The notes below the pieces were generated by a model, which was not told where the DNA came from, did not search any database, and saw only the letters and a program-made list of their open reading frames with translations. From positions 62,001 to 126,000 of the forward strand of contig NZ_CANLSU010000002.1 in the NCBI RefSeq assembly GCF_947493875.1: a stretch of 64,000 nt of DNA. Reading direction: 5' to 3'. The stretch's first letter is position 1, and each line of letters starts with the position of its first letter. Both the position numbers and the translations under genes were made by a program. The stretch comes from an uncultured Marinococcus sp. Its GTDB lineage: Bacteria > Bacillota > Bacilli > Bacillales > Marinococcaceae. Positions 53,140 through 61,984 of the stretch are shown in pieces.

Positions 53140-54216
53140 ATGGCTACTACTAACGAAAGAAAGCAGCAGACTCAGAAAAAGTCATCCAACACATCAGGGA
53201 GCTCCCGGACAAACCAGCAAAAAAACAGCTCTCAGAACAACAGAGGACAGTCAAAAAAGATCAATACACCTGCTAACACGAAATCAAAACAAACGACCTC
53301 TGAAGACCAGCAGCAGTCCAAGCAGCAAAAGATCAGCACTATTAATAAAATCGTAGAGACTGATGAGATGCAGTCGATTCTGGAGCGTTCCGAGAAGTAT
53401 TTAACCTCCGGGTACCCTGTACACTTTACAGGCGCAGCCGGAGTAGGCAAAACTACCCTTTCCTTTCAGCTTGCACGCCGGTTTAACCAGCCTGTTACGC
53501 TGTTAAACGGGAATGAAAGCCTTTCGAACACGGATCTTCTCGGCGGAAGAATCGGCTATACTAGTGACAAATTAATTGATAATTACGTCCGGAAGGTATA
53601 TAAGCGCGAAGACCATATTACGGAACGGTGGAGCACCGGTCGTCTGCTCGAAGCGGTAAAAAATGGCCATACGCTTATTTACGATGAATTCACCCGTTCG
53701 CTGCCGTCTACAAATAATTTGTTTCTTTCCGTTCTTGAAGAGGGCATACTGCCGCTTTACGGCACACAGCGAAATGAAAGCTTTATTACCGTACACCCGA
53801 ATTTTAAAGCAATTTTCACAAGCAATCCGGAAGAATATGCCGGTGTGCATAAATCCCAGGACGCCCTTCTTGATAGAATGATTACAATTCCGGTGGAGGA
53901 CCCTAATAAGGAAGCCCAGGTTTCTATCCTGACTGAAAGAGCTTCCATTAGTGAAAAAGAAGCCGAAACCGTTATTAAAGCACTGGACTGGGCGAAATCT
54001 ACGAGCAGGGAAAATGATACGCATGTGCCAAGCTTCCGTCTCGCTGTTATGACTGCGATGTTAAGCTCGGAGCATGATGTTAAAATAGATGTAAAAAACG
54101 ACGATTTTCAACAGCTGTTTTTTGATGTGATGGGACATTATTTCCTGGAAAATATTCAGGGAGAAGATGTCAGCGAAGCACAAAAAAGAATGAAGGAAGA
54201 GTTGAAAAAGGTCTAG
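53140..54216 (+). CDS. gvpN: Gas vesicle AAA+ ATPase GvpN
   Basis: A 358-residue MoxR/NorQ-type AAA+ ATPase that helps enlarge or complete gas vesicles. Residues 1 to about 65 are a Ser/Gln/Lys-rich low-complexity tail absent from short GvpN proteins. Walker A is GAAGVGKTT at about residue 97-105, Walker B is LIYDEFTRS, and sensor 1 is AIFTSNPEEYAG. AGAGGTAA precedes the ATG, six bases after the previous stop. It acts in the cytosol on nascent vesicles. Confidence 0.95.
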   Translation: MATTNERKQQTQKKSSNTSGSSRTNQQKNSSQNNRGQSKKINTPANTKSKQTTSEDQQQSKQQKISTINKIVETDEMQSILERSEKYLTSGYPVHFTGAAGVGKTTLSFQLARRFNQPVTLLNGNESLSNTDLLGGRIGYTSDKLIDNYVRKVYKREDHITERWSTGRLLEAVKNGHTLIYDEFTRSLPSTNNLFLSVLEEGILPLYGTQRNESFITVHPNFKAIFTSNPEEYAGVHKSQDALLDRMITIPVEDPNKEAQVSILTERASISEKEAETVIKALDWAKSTSRENDTHVPSFRLAVMTAMLSSEHDVKIDVKNDDFQQLFFDVMGHYFLENIQGEDVSEAQKRMKEELKKV

Positions 54217-54229
54217 GAGGCAAGTAACC

Positions 54230-54979
54230 GTGGGAATTTATATGTTTGGGGTTATTGAAACTACTGAAAAGCCAACCTTCGGCAGCGTGGAACTTGAGGG
54301 CAAAGAACGAAAAATCTATACCCTCCAGCGCGGACAGGAGGCGATGGTGGTAGCGGAAGCTCCGATGCAGATTTATGATCCAACGAGGAAAAACCTGCGG
54401 GCTCATCAAGATACAGTGGCCAGAGTAATGGAAGAATACGATGTCATTCCGATGAGTTTTGGGAACGTCCTTGAGGACCAAAAAGAAGTCTTTGCTTTAA
54501 TGGAAAAGCTGAAGGATCAATTTGACGAAATTTTTCCGAAGATCCGCGGCAAAATGGAAGTGGGGCTTAAAATCATCGGAAAAAAAGAATGGCTGAATGA
54601 ACAAATCCGTCAGGAGCCGGGGATGGAAGACCTGCGCAAAAAAACGGATACGAAAGGTAAAAACGCCAGCTATTACGAGCGGATGCAGCTCGGGGAATCG
54701 GCTCAGAAATTCATGATAAGGCTGCACGAGCGCTTTGAAGAAGAAGTCTTCCAGCCGCTCGCACAGATTGCCAACGCAGCTAAAAGCAACGAAGTGATCA
54801 ACGAGCGGATGCTGTTGAATGCCGCTTTTCTAATAGATAAAGAAAATGAAGAAGATTTTGATGCAAAAGTAAACGAGATCTTTAATGAATGGAACGAACA
54901 CGCTGATTTCAAGTATACGGGTCCGTGGCCGGCATACAACTTTATTGACCTGAAAATAAAAGCGGGGAACAGCGTATGA
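54230..54979 (+). CDS. gvpF: Gas vesicle protein GvpF
   Basis: A 249-residue GvpF/GvpL-family protein; GvpF is thought to bind GvpA and act in early assembly or chaperoning. Typical segments are the YMFGVIE start, VIPMSFGNV, a long helical middle (KSNEVINERMLLNAAFLIDKE) and the C-terminal FKYTGPWPAYNFIDLKI. The GTG start follows TAGGAGG. Its end overlaps gvpG by four bases (ATGA). Confidence 0.94.
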   Translation: MGIYMFGVIETTEKPTFGSVELEGKERKIYTLQRGQEAMVVAEAPMQIYDPTRKNLRAHQDTVARVMEEYDVIPMSFGNVLEDQKEVFALMEKLKDQFDEIFPKIRGKMEVGLKIIGKKEWLNEQIRQEPGMEDLRKKTDTKGKNASYYERMQLGESAQKFMIRLHERFEEEVFQPLAQIANAAKSNEVINERMLLNAAFLIDKENEEDFDAKVNEIFNEWNEHADFKYTGPWPAYNFIDLKIKAGNSV

Positions 54980-55233
54980 TTCATAAATTATTTACCTGGC
55001 CGCTTGATACGGTCGTCTGGGCGGGTAAAAAAGTAAAGGAAGAGGCGGATAAAGAATATTTTGATGTCCGCCAGATTCAAAAAAAACTCGCCAATCTGCA
55101 GATCATGTATGAAATGGAAGAGATTTCTGAAGAGGCCTTCACTGAGCAGGAGGAAGAGCTGCTGCAGCGGTATCGCAGAGCGAAGCAGATTGAACAGGAA
55201 GAATTACGGGAAGAGTTAGAGGAAAAGGATTAA
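54976..55233 (+). CDS. gvpG: Gas vesicle protein GvpG
   Basis: An 85-residue, highly charged helical protein starting with the conserved FTWPLDTVVWAGKKVKEEAD segment, followed by a coiled-coil part (QIQKKLANLQIMYEMEEISEEAF). GvpG is one of the essential minor proteins between GvpF and GvpL. The ATG overlaps the gvpF stop, so translation is coupled. Confidence 0.92.
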   Translation: MIHKLFTWPLDTVVWAGKKVKEEADKEYFDVRQIQKKLANLQIMYEMEEISEEAFTEQEEELLQRYRRAKQIEQEELREELEEKD

Positions 55234-55248
55234 AGGAGTGAACCGGCA

Positions 55249-56109
55249 GTGCAGACAAATTCGGGCGCACCGGCTCTTTTGTATTTGTATGCCTTGATCC
55301 CCACGAGTGAATATGAGGAAGCTCCTATGGAGCCGATGGAAGGCATGGAGCCGGACAATAATATCAGCTTTATCGAACATGGCAGTATCACTGCAGTAGT
55401 TACTCATGTTCCAGAGGAAGAATTTTCCCAGGAAAAACTGCAGAAGAATGTAGAAAAAATGGAATGGCTGCAGGCTAAAGCCTTTCACCATCATGAAACG
55501 ATGAACCAGCTGCATGATCGCTATACCACGATTCCGTTAAAATTCGGCACGATTTTTGAACAGGAAGCAAACCTTGCGGAAATGATTGAAAAGTACCACG
55601 AGAGTGTAACGGCCCAGCTTTCTTATTTGAAGGGCAAAGAAGAATGGAACGTCAAAACTTACGCTGATCAGCAGTTGTTCACTGAAGCCGTCGTCCAGAA
55701 CAGCGAAGAAATTCAGGCGAAAGAGGCAGAGCTTGAAGCGATGCCGGCTGGCCGGCGCTTTTTTGAAAAAAAGAAAATGGATCAGTTTATTGAAGCGCAG
55801 GCAGACGAGCAGATTGAGAGGCACTGTCAATCGTTTCATGATGAGTTAACTGCCTGGAGTGAAGGCACGGAAATAAAAAAGAATTGGGAGAAACGCGTCA
55901 CAGACCGGGAAAAAGAAATGGCATGGAACGCAGTATACCTGATTCACTCGAAAGACCGGGAAGCGTTTATTCAATTAATTGAACAGCGCCAGGAAAAAGA
56001 AGAAGCAGAAGAGACCGGGATGGAGTTAGAGTGTACAGGCCCGTGGCCGGCATTTCATTTTTCAGGCCTGACAGACAGGAGGGAGCAAAATGCCCCAGGA
56101 CACTCTTAA
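55249..56109 (+). CDS. gvpL: Gas vesicle protein GvpL
   Basis: A 286-residue GvpF/GvpL-family paralogue. Features: LLYLYALIPTSEY start, TTIPLKFGTIF, an extended glutamate/lysine-rich helical middle, and the same C-terminal TGPWPAFHFSGL motif as GvpF. GvpL interacts with many accessory Gvp proteins in haloarchaea. GTG start with AAAGGAGTGA. Its last 20 bases overlap gvpS. Confidence 0.93.
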   Translation: MQTNSGAPALLYLYALIPTSEYEEAPMEPMEGMEPDNNISFIEHGSITAVVTHVPEEEFSQEKLQKNVEKMEWLQAKAFHHHETMNQLHDRYTTIPLKFGTIFEQEANLAEMIEKYHESVTAQLSYLKGKEEWNVKTYADQQLFTEAVVQNSEEIQAKEAELEAMPAGRRFFEKKKMDQFIEAQADEQIERHCQSFHDELTAWSEGTEIKKNWEKRVTDREKEMAWNAVYLIHSKDREAFIQLIEQRQEKEEAEETGMELECTGPWPAFHFSGLTDRREQNAPGHS

Positions 56110-56323
56110 AAACCGGGAAGTTTCCCTGCTCGACGTCTTGGACTCCGTGCTGGATAAAGGGGTCGTGCTTCAGGGTGATTTAACGATATCCATTGCTGGG
56201 ATTGACCTTGTTTATTTGGATTTACGCGTACTAATCGCTTCTGTAGAAACCCTGCGACAGTCGGAATTGAAGACGCAGAAAGAGTTTGTTTCTAATTCTT
56301 CAGAAACTTCCCAAGTCGAATAA
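56090..56323 (+). CDS. gvpS: Gas vesicle protein GvpS (GvpA/J-like)
   Basis: A 77-residue GvpA-like protein: SLLDVLDSVLDKGVVLQGDL, TISIAGIDLVYLDLRVLIAS, VETL. GvpS is a minor component specific to Bacillus-type clusters and probably a nucleation or tip factor. It overlaps gvpL and uses an AGGAGG site within it. Confidence 0.9.
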   Translation: MPQDTLKNREVSLLDVLDSVLDKGVVLQGDLTISIAGIDLVYLDLRVLIASVETLRQSELKTQKEFVSNSSETSQVE

Positions 56324-56339
56324 AGGAGACTGAAAACAG

Positions 56340-56645
56340 ATGGAAAATAATAACCCGCAAGTAACAGAAGCCCAGCAGCCGACCGGGCGCATATCACTGG
56401 ATCCGGACAAAGCAGAAGAAGGACTCACACAGCTGGTGATGACGGTGGTGGAGCTGCTGCGTGAGCTGGTGGAACGCCAGGCGATGCGAAGAGTCGAAGG
56501 CGGCGATTTAACAGAGGAACAAGTCGAGCAGCTTGGTGTAGCGCTCATGCAGCTGGAAGACAAGATGGAAGAAATGAAGGAAATCTTTGGCCTTACGACA
56601 GAAGATTTGAACATTGACCTTGGACCTTTAGGGAACTTGCTGTAA
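56340..56645 (+). CDS. gvpK: Gas vesicle protein GvpK
   Basis: A 101-residue protein of the GvpK family, with the typical GLTQLVMTVVELLRELVERQ stretch and the AMRRVEGGDLTEEQVEQLG motif. It is an essential minor assembly protein. AAAGGAGA precedes the ATG, 16 bases after gvpS. Confidence 0.93.
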   Translation: MENNNPQVTEAQQPTGRISLDPDKAEEGLTQLVMTVVELLRELVERQAMRRVEGGDLTEEQVEQLGVALMQLEDKMEEMKEIFGLTTEDLNIDLGPLGNLL

Positions 56646-56679
56646 GCTTCAAAATAGGCTTGAAAGAAGGGAATATATT

Positions 56680-57045
56680 ATGGCTGAACAACCTGTACAG
56701 CGCTCAGCACCTGATCACCTGGAGAGACCGTCCGGCGGTCTTGTTGATATTCTGGAAACAGTACTGGATAAAGGTGTCGTTATTGCAGGGGACATTAAAG
56801 TAAATATTGCAGACGTGGAACTGCTGACTATCAAAATCCGTCTGGTCGTTGCCTCGGTGGATAAAGCAAAAGAAATGGGCATCGACTGGTGGGAAACAGA
56901 CCCGCATTATTCTTCCAATGCTAAAAGGCTTGAAGAAGAAAATCAGCGTCTGCTTGAGCGCGTAGAGCAGCTCGAAGATAACCAGCAGGCGGAAAGCGAA
57001 GAGCAGCAGGCGGACACACAGAATAAAAACAAAGCCGAAAAGTGA
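56680..57045 (+). CDS. gvpJ: Gas vesicle protein GvpJ
   Basis: A 121-residue GvpA-like protein with GLVDILETVLDKGVVIAGDI, KVNIADVELLTIKIRLVVAS and the GvpJ-type extension WWETDP, followed by a glutamine/glutamate-rich coiled tail. GvpJ is thought to form the conical caps. It starts from AAGAAGGGA, 34 bases after gvpK. Confidence 0.92.
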   Translation: MAEQPVQRSAPDHLERPSGGLVDILETVLDKGVVIAGDIKVNIADVELLTIKIRLVVASVDKAKEMGIDWWETDPHYSSNAKRLEEENQRLLERVEQLEDNQQAESEEQQADTQNKNKAEK

Positions 57046-57056
57046 GGTGAACGCAC

Positions 57057-57284
57057 GTGATTTTCCGTGATTTGTCTAAAGACATTGGCCAACTGGTACG
57101 GGATCTGCAGAACCAGGACAAGTCGCAGGTTCAACGCACCGAAGAGCGCACGTTTGGAAAAGACGAAAACGCACCGAAGCTTCGGATGGAATATAACATG
57201 AAAGCACGAACGCTTCCGTCGAAGGAAGAAATGGAAGAATACCGAAAAGAAATCAAGCAGCGGGACAGGGATCGTCTGGAATAA
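57057..57284 (+). CDS. 75-residue charged protein of unknown function in the gas-vesicle operon
   Basis: A small hydrophilic protein starting at GTG 57057 with GAGGTGAAC upstream, 11 bases after gvpJ. The N-terminal half is helical (FRDLSKDIGQLVRDLQNQDK); the C-terminal part is rich in Glu, Lys and Arg and probably a charged helix. It occupies the gvpT position of the Priestia megaterium cluster, but I recognise no family. Tight spacing says it belongs to the operon. Confidence 0.65.
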   Translation: MIFRDLSKDIGQLVRDLQNQDKSQVQRTEERTFGKDENAPKLRMEYNMKARTLPSKEEMEEYRKEIKQRDRDRLE

Positions 57285-57381
57285 ACAGGTGCTGTCCTGC
57301 ATCAAAGCTTTTCCGGGAAGGCCTGTTTTTCTCCGGGAAAGCAGTACATAGCCATATCAATTTATAAAGGAGTTTGGAGAC

Positions 57382-57837
57382 ATGGCAAAAGATAAAAAGC
57401 GGCGGAGATTTTTAAAGAAGAAAAATATTGACGAATCCACGTTGAAGGATCGGTTAAGCCGCCTGAATCCACGGGCGAAGAAATACGCGAAAGACCCAAA
57501 AGAAACAGAAAAACTGCTGCAGCAGGCGAGAGAGAAAGCGGATGATAACCAGAGTCCGCTGAAAAATGTATGGCAGGAGCTGCAGCTGATGCTCGAGATG
57601 CTTCGTGCCTGGTGGAAAAAAGATTATCAGCATGCGCCCTACAAATCGATTGTAGCCATCATTGCGGGACTGATTTATTTCGTTTCCCCGATCGATTTGA
57701 TTCCGGACTTTCTTCCGGGCGGCTTGATTGATGATGCAGCGGTTATTTCATTTGTTTTCAAGCAGGTGCATAAAGACCTCGATGACTTTAAAGAATGGAA
57801 GCTCCAGCGTGACAATACGATTGACGCAGATGAATAG
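57382..57837 (+). CDS. DUF1232 (YkvA-type) membrane protein at the end of the gas-vesicle cluster
   Basis: A 151-residue protein. A basic N terminus (KKRRRFLKKKN) leads to a helical part and the DUF1232 core VAIIAGLIYFVSPIDLIPDF followed by LPGGLIDDAAVISFVF, which gives one or two membrane segments. AAAGGAG lies upstream. It is 97 bases after the previous gene, with an imperfect hairpin between (57307-57342), so it may be co-transcribed or independent. It sits in the gvpU position, but DUF1232 proteins are common outside gas-vesicle clusters. Confidence 0.8.
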   Translation: MAKDKKRRRFLKKKNIDESTLKDRLSRLNPRAKKYAKDPKETEKLLQQAREKADDNQSPLKNVWQELQLMLEMLRAWWKKDYQHAPYKSIVAIIAGLIYFVSPIDLIPDFLPGGLIDDAAVISFVFKQVHKDLDDFKEWKLQRDNTIDADE

Positions 57838-57842
57838 GAACC

Positions 57843-57884
57843 AAAAAGCTCCAGCCGGGTGCATAGCGCCTGCTGGAGCTTTGT
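57843..57884. terminator. Bidirectional terminator closing the gas-vesicle region and aroK
   Basis: Perfect 11-bp stem (57845-57855 with 57872-57882) with flanking A and T residues. Confidence 0.82.
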
Positions 57885-57888
57885 TACT

Positions 57889-58434
57889 TTATTCGTATAA
57901 TTTCCAGGCTGTTTTTAGTGAGTTAGTAATATAATCTGCTATTTCTTCCGGGGAATCTTTATCTATAGTGACTTTGGAATGGTGGCTGGCATAAGCCGTC
58001 TGTCTGCTGTAAAATAACTCTTCGATATCTTTGAGCGAACGTCCCTGAAGAACAGGACGGTCTGCCATGAGCAGATGAATTCGTTCCTTCCAGGCGTCCC
58101 ACGGCATATCCAGGTAAAAAACGGTGCAGTTGCTTAAGCAAACATCCCGAATTTCCTCCTGCATGAAGGCGCCCCCGCCAAGAGAAATAACCTTAAGGCT
58201 TTGATTGGCATACTTTTTTACAAGCTCTTTCTCTTTCTCCCTGAAGGCTGGCTCCCCGAGTAATTTGAATACATTTGGTACAGGCATTTGAAACTCTTTT
58301 TCAATCTGTTCATCGATATCAATGAAGGACCTGTATAAGTTTTGGGCGACCAATTTGCCGATGGTTGTTTTACCGACTCCCATAAAGCCTATCAATACTA
58401 TGCTTTTTTCACGTAGAGATTTTTCTTTTATCAT
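57889..58434 (-). CDS. aroK: Shikimate kinase
   Basis: A 181-residue P-loop kinase that phosphorylates shikimate in aromatic amino acid synthesis. The Walker A is GFMGVGKTTIG, the shikimate-binding DIDEQIE and ISLGGGAFM motifs are present, and the lid region holds RPVLQGRS. The ribosome site is weak. It is followed on the opposite side by a membrane protein and aroD, making a small shikimate-related group. Confidence 0.9.
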   Translation of the reverse strand: MIKEKSLREKSIVLIGFMGVGKTTIGKLVAQNLYRSFIDIDEQIEKEFQMPVPNVFKLLGEPAFREKEKELVKKYANQSLKVISLGGGAFMQEEIRDVCLSNCTVFYLDMPWDAWKERIHLLMADRPVLQGRSLKDIEELFYSRQTAYASHHSKVTIDKDSPEEIADYITNSLKTAWKLYE

Positions 58435-58527
58435 GAGATATCTGCACTCTTTCGTTAATAAAATGAGGTAGTCAGCGAAATGTACCGTGATTATAATACA
58501 GTTTTCACCAAAAGTAAAAAACCGGCG

Positions 58528-59877
58528 CTACATAAGAAGCTGCAGAATATAGGCAAAGCACATCGTAAACAGCATGTATCCAATTACAAATGGCAGGTTC
58601 CACAGACCCAGCCGGTATGGGTTGGTTTGAAGATGGTACCCGACAATGGAAACAGAGATATTAAACGGGCTGAACATAATCGGGCTGAGGCTGCATACAA
58701 TTAAAACAAGAGCCAGCGGCATTGTCTGAAGATCTGCAAGAGAAGGTGCAATGATTTCTGCGAGCAGAATAACAGAAACCAGCGGGTGAAAGCCGATAAA
58801 GCTGGAAACAAGAAAATAAGCACCAATCAGCAGGTAAAAGATAAAAATCTGCTGATGCATGGAAGTGAAAAGATGCTGCAGGAGGCTGAATAACGAAGTC
58901 TCCGCAAGCATTTGGACGAACAAACCGGCGCTTAAAAACATGAAAAAGAAATTAGCCATTCCTTTTGTCCTTGTCTTCCATTGATTAAAAGCAATAAACG
59001 TATATCTTCGCAGACGTTTAATAAAAGTGGCCCATAAAAAAGATACAGGGGCAATAAACAAAACAAGCGTGAATAAATAATCGAAGCTCGACCAATGATT
59101 AACAAAACTCACACAGGTTACAAGCACCACTAAGAGAAGGAGTAACTGCTTAATCTTTCTGCCTGCGGTGCCTGATTGATTAGTTTGAGTGCCTGCAGGC
59201 TGCAGCCGCAGTTTAGGGTATTTGAAAGAGGCCGTCAGAATATCGAATAAAATGACTATAATAACGATCGTTATAATGAATGGAAAAATAAAAATGTAAT
59301 TCTGCCCGGTTACATTTAAAGCTGTAATGACCATAATTTCAAGCGGACTCCAGGCGAGACACAAAGCATAAGCCCGGAGTAAATTCTGCGTGTAAAACTT
59401 CGCTTTTATTTTTTGAGGGAGCGAGGTGAAGGTTCGGTCCAGAGTGCGCATAAGAACGGCAAACGTAGCAATGTTTAAAAACAACCCCAGCACGTGACAT
59501 ACAAAAAAACTTCTTCTGTACAGCTGTATGACGGTGTCCGCACCCTGTTCCATAAATTTTCGAAGTCCGTGATCGTATTTTCCCACCCGGATGAGTGAGT
59601 TGAGAAAGGGAAGCATAAAAAAGAATGAAAGAATGCCGAGCATTGTCTGAAACGATAAAAAATAATCCTGCCAGGAGGCACTGGTCTGGAAAAATACAAA
59701 CGTTCCAATAGTATAGAAGGCTACGCCTGAATAAAAGAACAGTCCTTTCGCAAAAAACAGGGAAACAAATATAACAATATTTGCGAGAATGCCGATGAAT
59801 AAAGAAAAGTTTGGTATATGTAAAAATTGTGAAAGTACATACGAGAGGATTAATAGAGAATAAATGCATAAACGCAA
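58528..59877 (-). CDS. Polytopic membrane protein of unknown function, transporter-like
   Basis: About 449 residues with 11-12 hydrophobic helices. I do not recognise a family with certainty; the AWSPLEIMVITALNVTG stretch in the middle and a similar loop near the end (SPIMFSPFNISVSIVG) look like the paired substrate loops of the ion-transporter superfamily. The frame starts at ATG 59913 without a ribosome site; TTGGGGG before TTG 59877 gives a better start that begins with the first helix. It lies between aroK and aroD, so shikimate- or quinate-type transport is a guess only. Confidence 0.6.
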   Translation of the reverse strand: MRLCIYSLLILSYVLSQFLHIPNFSLFIGILANIVIFVSLFFAKGLFFYSGVAFYTIGTFVFFQTSASWQDYFLSFQTMLGILSFFFMLPFLNSLIRVGKYDHGLRKFMEQGADTVIQLYRRSFFVCHVLGLFLNIATFAVLMRTLDRTFTSLPQKIKAKFYTQNLLRAYALCLAWSPLEIMVITALNVTGQNYIFIFPFIITIVIIVILFDILTASFKYPKLRLQPAGTQTNQSGTAGRKIKQLLLLLVVLVTCVSFVNHWSSFDYLFTLVLFIAPVSFLWATFIKRLRRYTFIAFNQWKTRTKGMANFFFMFLSAGLFVQMLAETSLFSLLQHLFTSMHQQIFIFYLLIGAYFLVSSFIGFHPLVSVILLAEIIAPSLADLQTMPLALVLIVCSLSPIMFSPFNISVSIVGYHLQTNPYRLGLWNLPFVIGYMLFTMCFAYILQLLM

Positions 59878-60009
59878 CTGTTGTTCCCCCAATTTCCGGT
59901 TGATGGCATCCAAGAGTATGATAGCATATTAGTTACATATACGAAGGCAATCTATACATTTAATATTGCAAGAGAGACGTTAATACTAATCATTTGAGCG
60001 GGGGAGCAT

Positions 60010-60786
60010 ATGACAAGCCACAGCCATCAAACACTGCAAATAGGAAATAAATCGTACAGTACCTCGCAGCCAATGATCTGTGTCCCTTTAACTGAGACAA
60101 CGGCAGAAGACTTAGAGGGAGAACTGAAAGCGATAAATACTGCGCAGGCAGACGCCATTGAATGGCGGGCAGATCACTTTGAAGACTTAAAAAATAAACA
60201 AGCCGTAAGCGGGGTGCTGCAGATGCTGAAGCGGCAGGCCCCGGAATGTGTGCTTTTATTTACTGTTCGTTCTGCACAGGAGGGCGGCGCTGATAGACAT
60301 TTGACTGATAAAGAAACGGTGGAAATCATTTATGCGGCAGTGCATTCGGGAAATACAGATATAGTGGATATAGAAGGAAGAATGAGCAGCGAGCATATAG
60401 CCTTCGTTCGTCAAATAACCCGGGAGCATGACGTGAAATTATTAATCTCCCATCACGACTTTTCAAAAACGCCTGAGGCTCATGATTTGTTCCGCTGGGG
60501 GGAGGCGGCAGAAAAGCACGGGGCAGACGTTGTAAAAATGGCAGTCATGCCAAACCACAAATCAGACGTGCTGACTCTATTAGGAGCCCTTGTGGAATGG
60601 AGTGAAAGGCTGAATATCTGTACAGCTGCTATGTCTATGGGATCTGAGGGGCTGGCTTCCCGCCTGGTCGGCCATACATTTGGCTCTATGATGGTATTTG
60701 CTTCCGGGAAAAAAAGCTCTGCCCCTGGACAAATACCGCTTGAGGAAGCGCGTCTGGTGATTGATATTGTTAACAAATACTCTTAA
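60010..60786 (+). CDS. aroD: 3-dehydroquinate dehydratase, type I
   Basis: A 258-residue Schiff-base class I dehydratase that converts 3-dehydroquinate to 3-dehydroshikimate. The substrate motif EWRADHFED, the catalytic His in LISHHDFSKTP, the Schiff-base Lys in DVVKMAVMP and the AMSMGSEGLASRL motif are all present. GCGGGGGAG precedes the ATG. It has its own terminator. Confidence 0.95.
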   Translation: MTSHSHQTLQIGNKSYSTSQPMICVPLTETTAEDLEGELKAINTAQADAIEWRADHFEDLKNKQAVSGVLQMLKRQAPECVLLFTVRSAQEGGADRHLTDKETVEIIYAAVHSGNTDIVDIEGRMSSEHIAFVRQITREHDVKLLISHHDFSKTPEAHDLFRWGEAAEKHGADVVKMAVMPNHKSDVLTLLGALVEWSERLNICTAAMSMGSEGLASRLVGHTFGSMMVFASGKKSSAPGQIPLEEARLVIDIVNKYS

Positions 60787-60868
60787 GACTCCTCTTTAGT
60801 GCCCGCTTATTGAACTGCAGATGAAATTAATCAGTGTGAATCAGTAATAAAAGTTGAAATGTCTGTAG

Positions 60869-60905
60869 AAAAACCCGTATCATTTAATATAGATACGGGT
60901 TTTTA
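60869..60905 (+). terminator. Strong hairpin downstream of aroD
   Basis: Perfect 13-bp stem (60869-60881 with 60892-60904) ending in T residues. Confidence 0.85.
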
Positions 60906-60944
60906 CGTATGATCAGGTCTTATACATAAGGAGGGTGGAGACTG

Positions 60945-61289
60945 ATGGAAGACATTCGCCAGCTTGAGGAGGATTTATTAAAGCCGAGTATCCGTCGGTC
61001 GGCTGTGGAAGTGAGCCGGCTGCTGGCAGAGGATTGCCAGGAAATCGGAGCCTCCGGCCGTATTTTTACCCGGGAGGATGTAATTTTTGGTCTGGAGGAG
61101 GAGCGCCCTGTTCATAGAACGGTGGCTGATTATAAAACAAAACCGCTTTCGGAGCATTTATATTTAGCAACCTATACCGTGACGAGCGAGCTGGGAACTT
61201 CACTGCGGAGTTCCATATGGCGGAAGACGGCTTCCAGCTGGGAGCTTGTTTTTCATCAGGGGACGCCCAAAAAAGCAAATCAACCGTAG
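60945..61289 (+). CDS. DUF4440 / NTF2-like protein
   Basis: A 114-residue protein of the SnoaL/NTF2-like fold. Characteristic parts are the first helix (IRQLEEDLLKPSIRRSAVEVSRLLAEDCQEIGASG), the strand pair around YLATYTVTSE and the C-terminal SIWRKTASSWELVFHQGTP. No catalytic residues can be assigned; many relatives are uncharacterised. AAGGAGGGTG sits before the ATG. Followed closely by the VOC gene. Confidence 0.82.
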   Translation: MEDIRQLEEDLLKPSIRRSAVEVSRLLAEDCQEIGASGRIFTREDVIFGLEEERPVHRTVADYKTKPLSEHLYLATYTVTSELGTSLRSSIWRKTASSWELVFHQGTPKKANQP

Positions 61290-61359
61290 AAGCAGGACAC
61301 AGGAGCTGTTTTCAGCACGAGTGCAGCGAGCTTGCAGAAGGGCAGTAGAGGTGAACAAT

Positions 61360-61965
61360 ATGGAATTATTCCATTACCATTTTTGGACGACAGAGGTAGA
61401 GGAAACAGAAGCTTTTTACAGCAGTCACGGCTTTGAAGTGGTGGGACGCTTTGCCCTGGAAAATTATCGCATTAAGCGGTACGATCCGCCGCTTGAGTGG
61501 GATGATTTCCGCGATAAAGGGTTAACGTTCCGGATGATAGAAATGAGTCTCGGTCAGGTGCGGGTTACCTTTGGCGCAGGGAGAATGAATACGTTCGGCT
61601 ACTTTGGCTATCGTGTAAACCAGAAAGAGCATACCGGTATTCTCCGGCGCGCAAAGGAGCACGGATGGGGTATTAATAAAAAAGAACGGAGAACCTTTCT
61701 TCAGCCGTCCACCGGACCGAAGATTCAGCTTGATTGGGCTGAGGAGCTTCCTATCGGCGGAAAAGAAGAGCTGCAGTCTGTCCTTATTACGAGTCCGGAG
61801 CCGTATGATTCGAATGACTGGCTGACCGTTCTGGGCGAAAAAGCATTAGTGCCTGTCTGGCAGGAAAAGCGTGCATTTGAACTTGAAAAAGTAGTTATTC
61901 AGGGAGCGGAAAGGATGGAGACGGTACAGGATCCAAACGGTGTCCATCTGGAATTCCGTACTTAA
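61360..61965 (+). CDS. VOC-family protein
   Basis: A 201-residue protein with two VOC/glyoxalase-like halves: it starts ELFHYHFWTTEVEETEAFYS and ends ERMETVQDPNGVHLEFRT. The frame opens at 61246, but GAGGTGAAC lies before ATG 61360, where the domain begins. The ligand is unknown. It follows the DUF4440 gene by 70 bases and could be in one operon with it. Confidence 0.8.
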   Translation: MELFHYHFWTTEVEETEAFYSSHGFEVVGRFALENYRIKRYDPPLEWDDFRDKGLTFRMIEMSLGQVRVTFGAGRMNTFGYFGYRVNQKEHTGILRRAKEHGWGINKKERRTFLQPSTGPKIQLDWAEELPIGGKEELQSVLITSPEPYDSNDWLTVLGEKALVPVWQEKRAFELEKVVIQGAERMETVQDPNGVHLEFRT

Positions 61966-61984
61966 CGGAAGGAAGCAGAGCATA

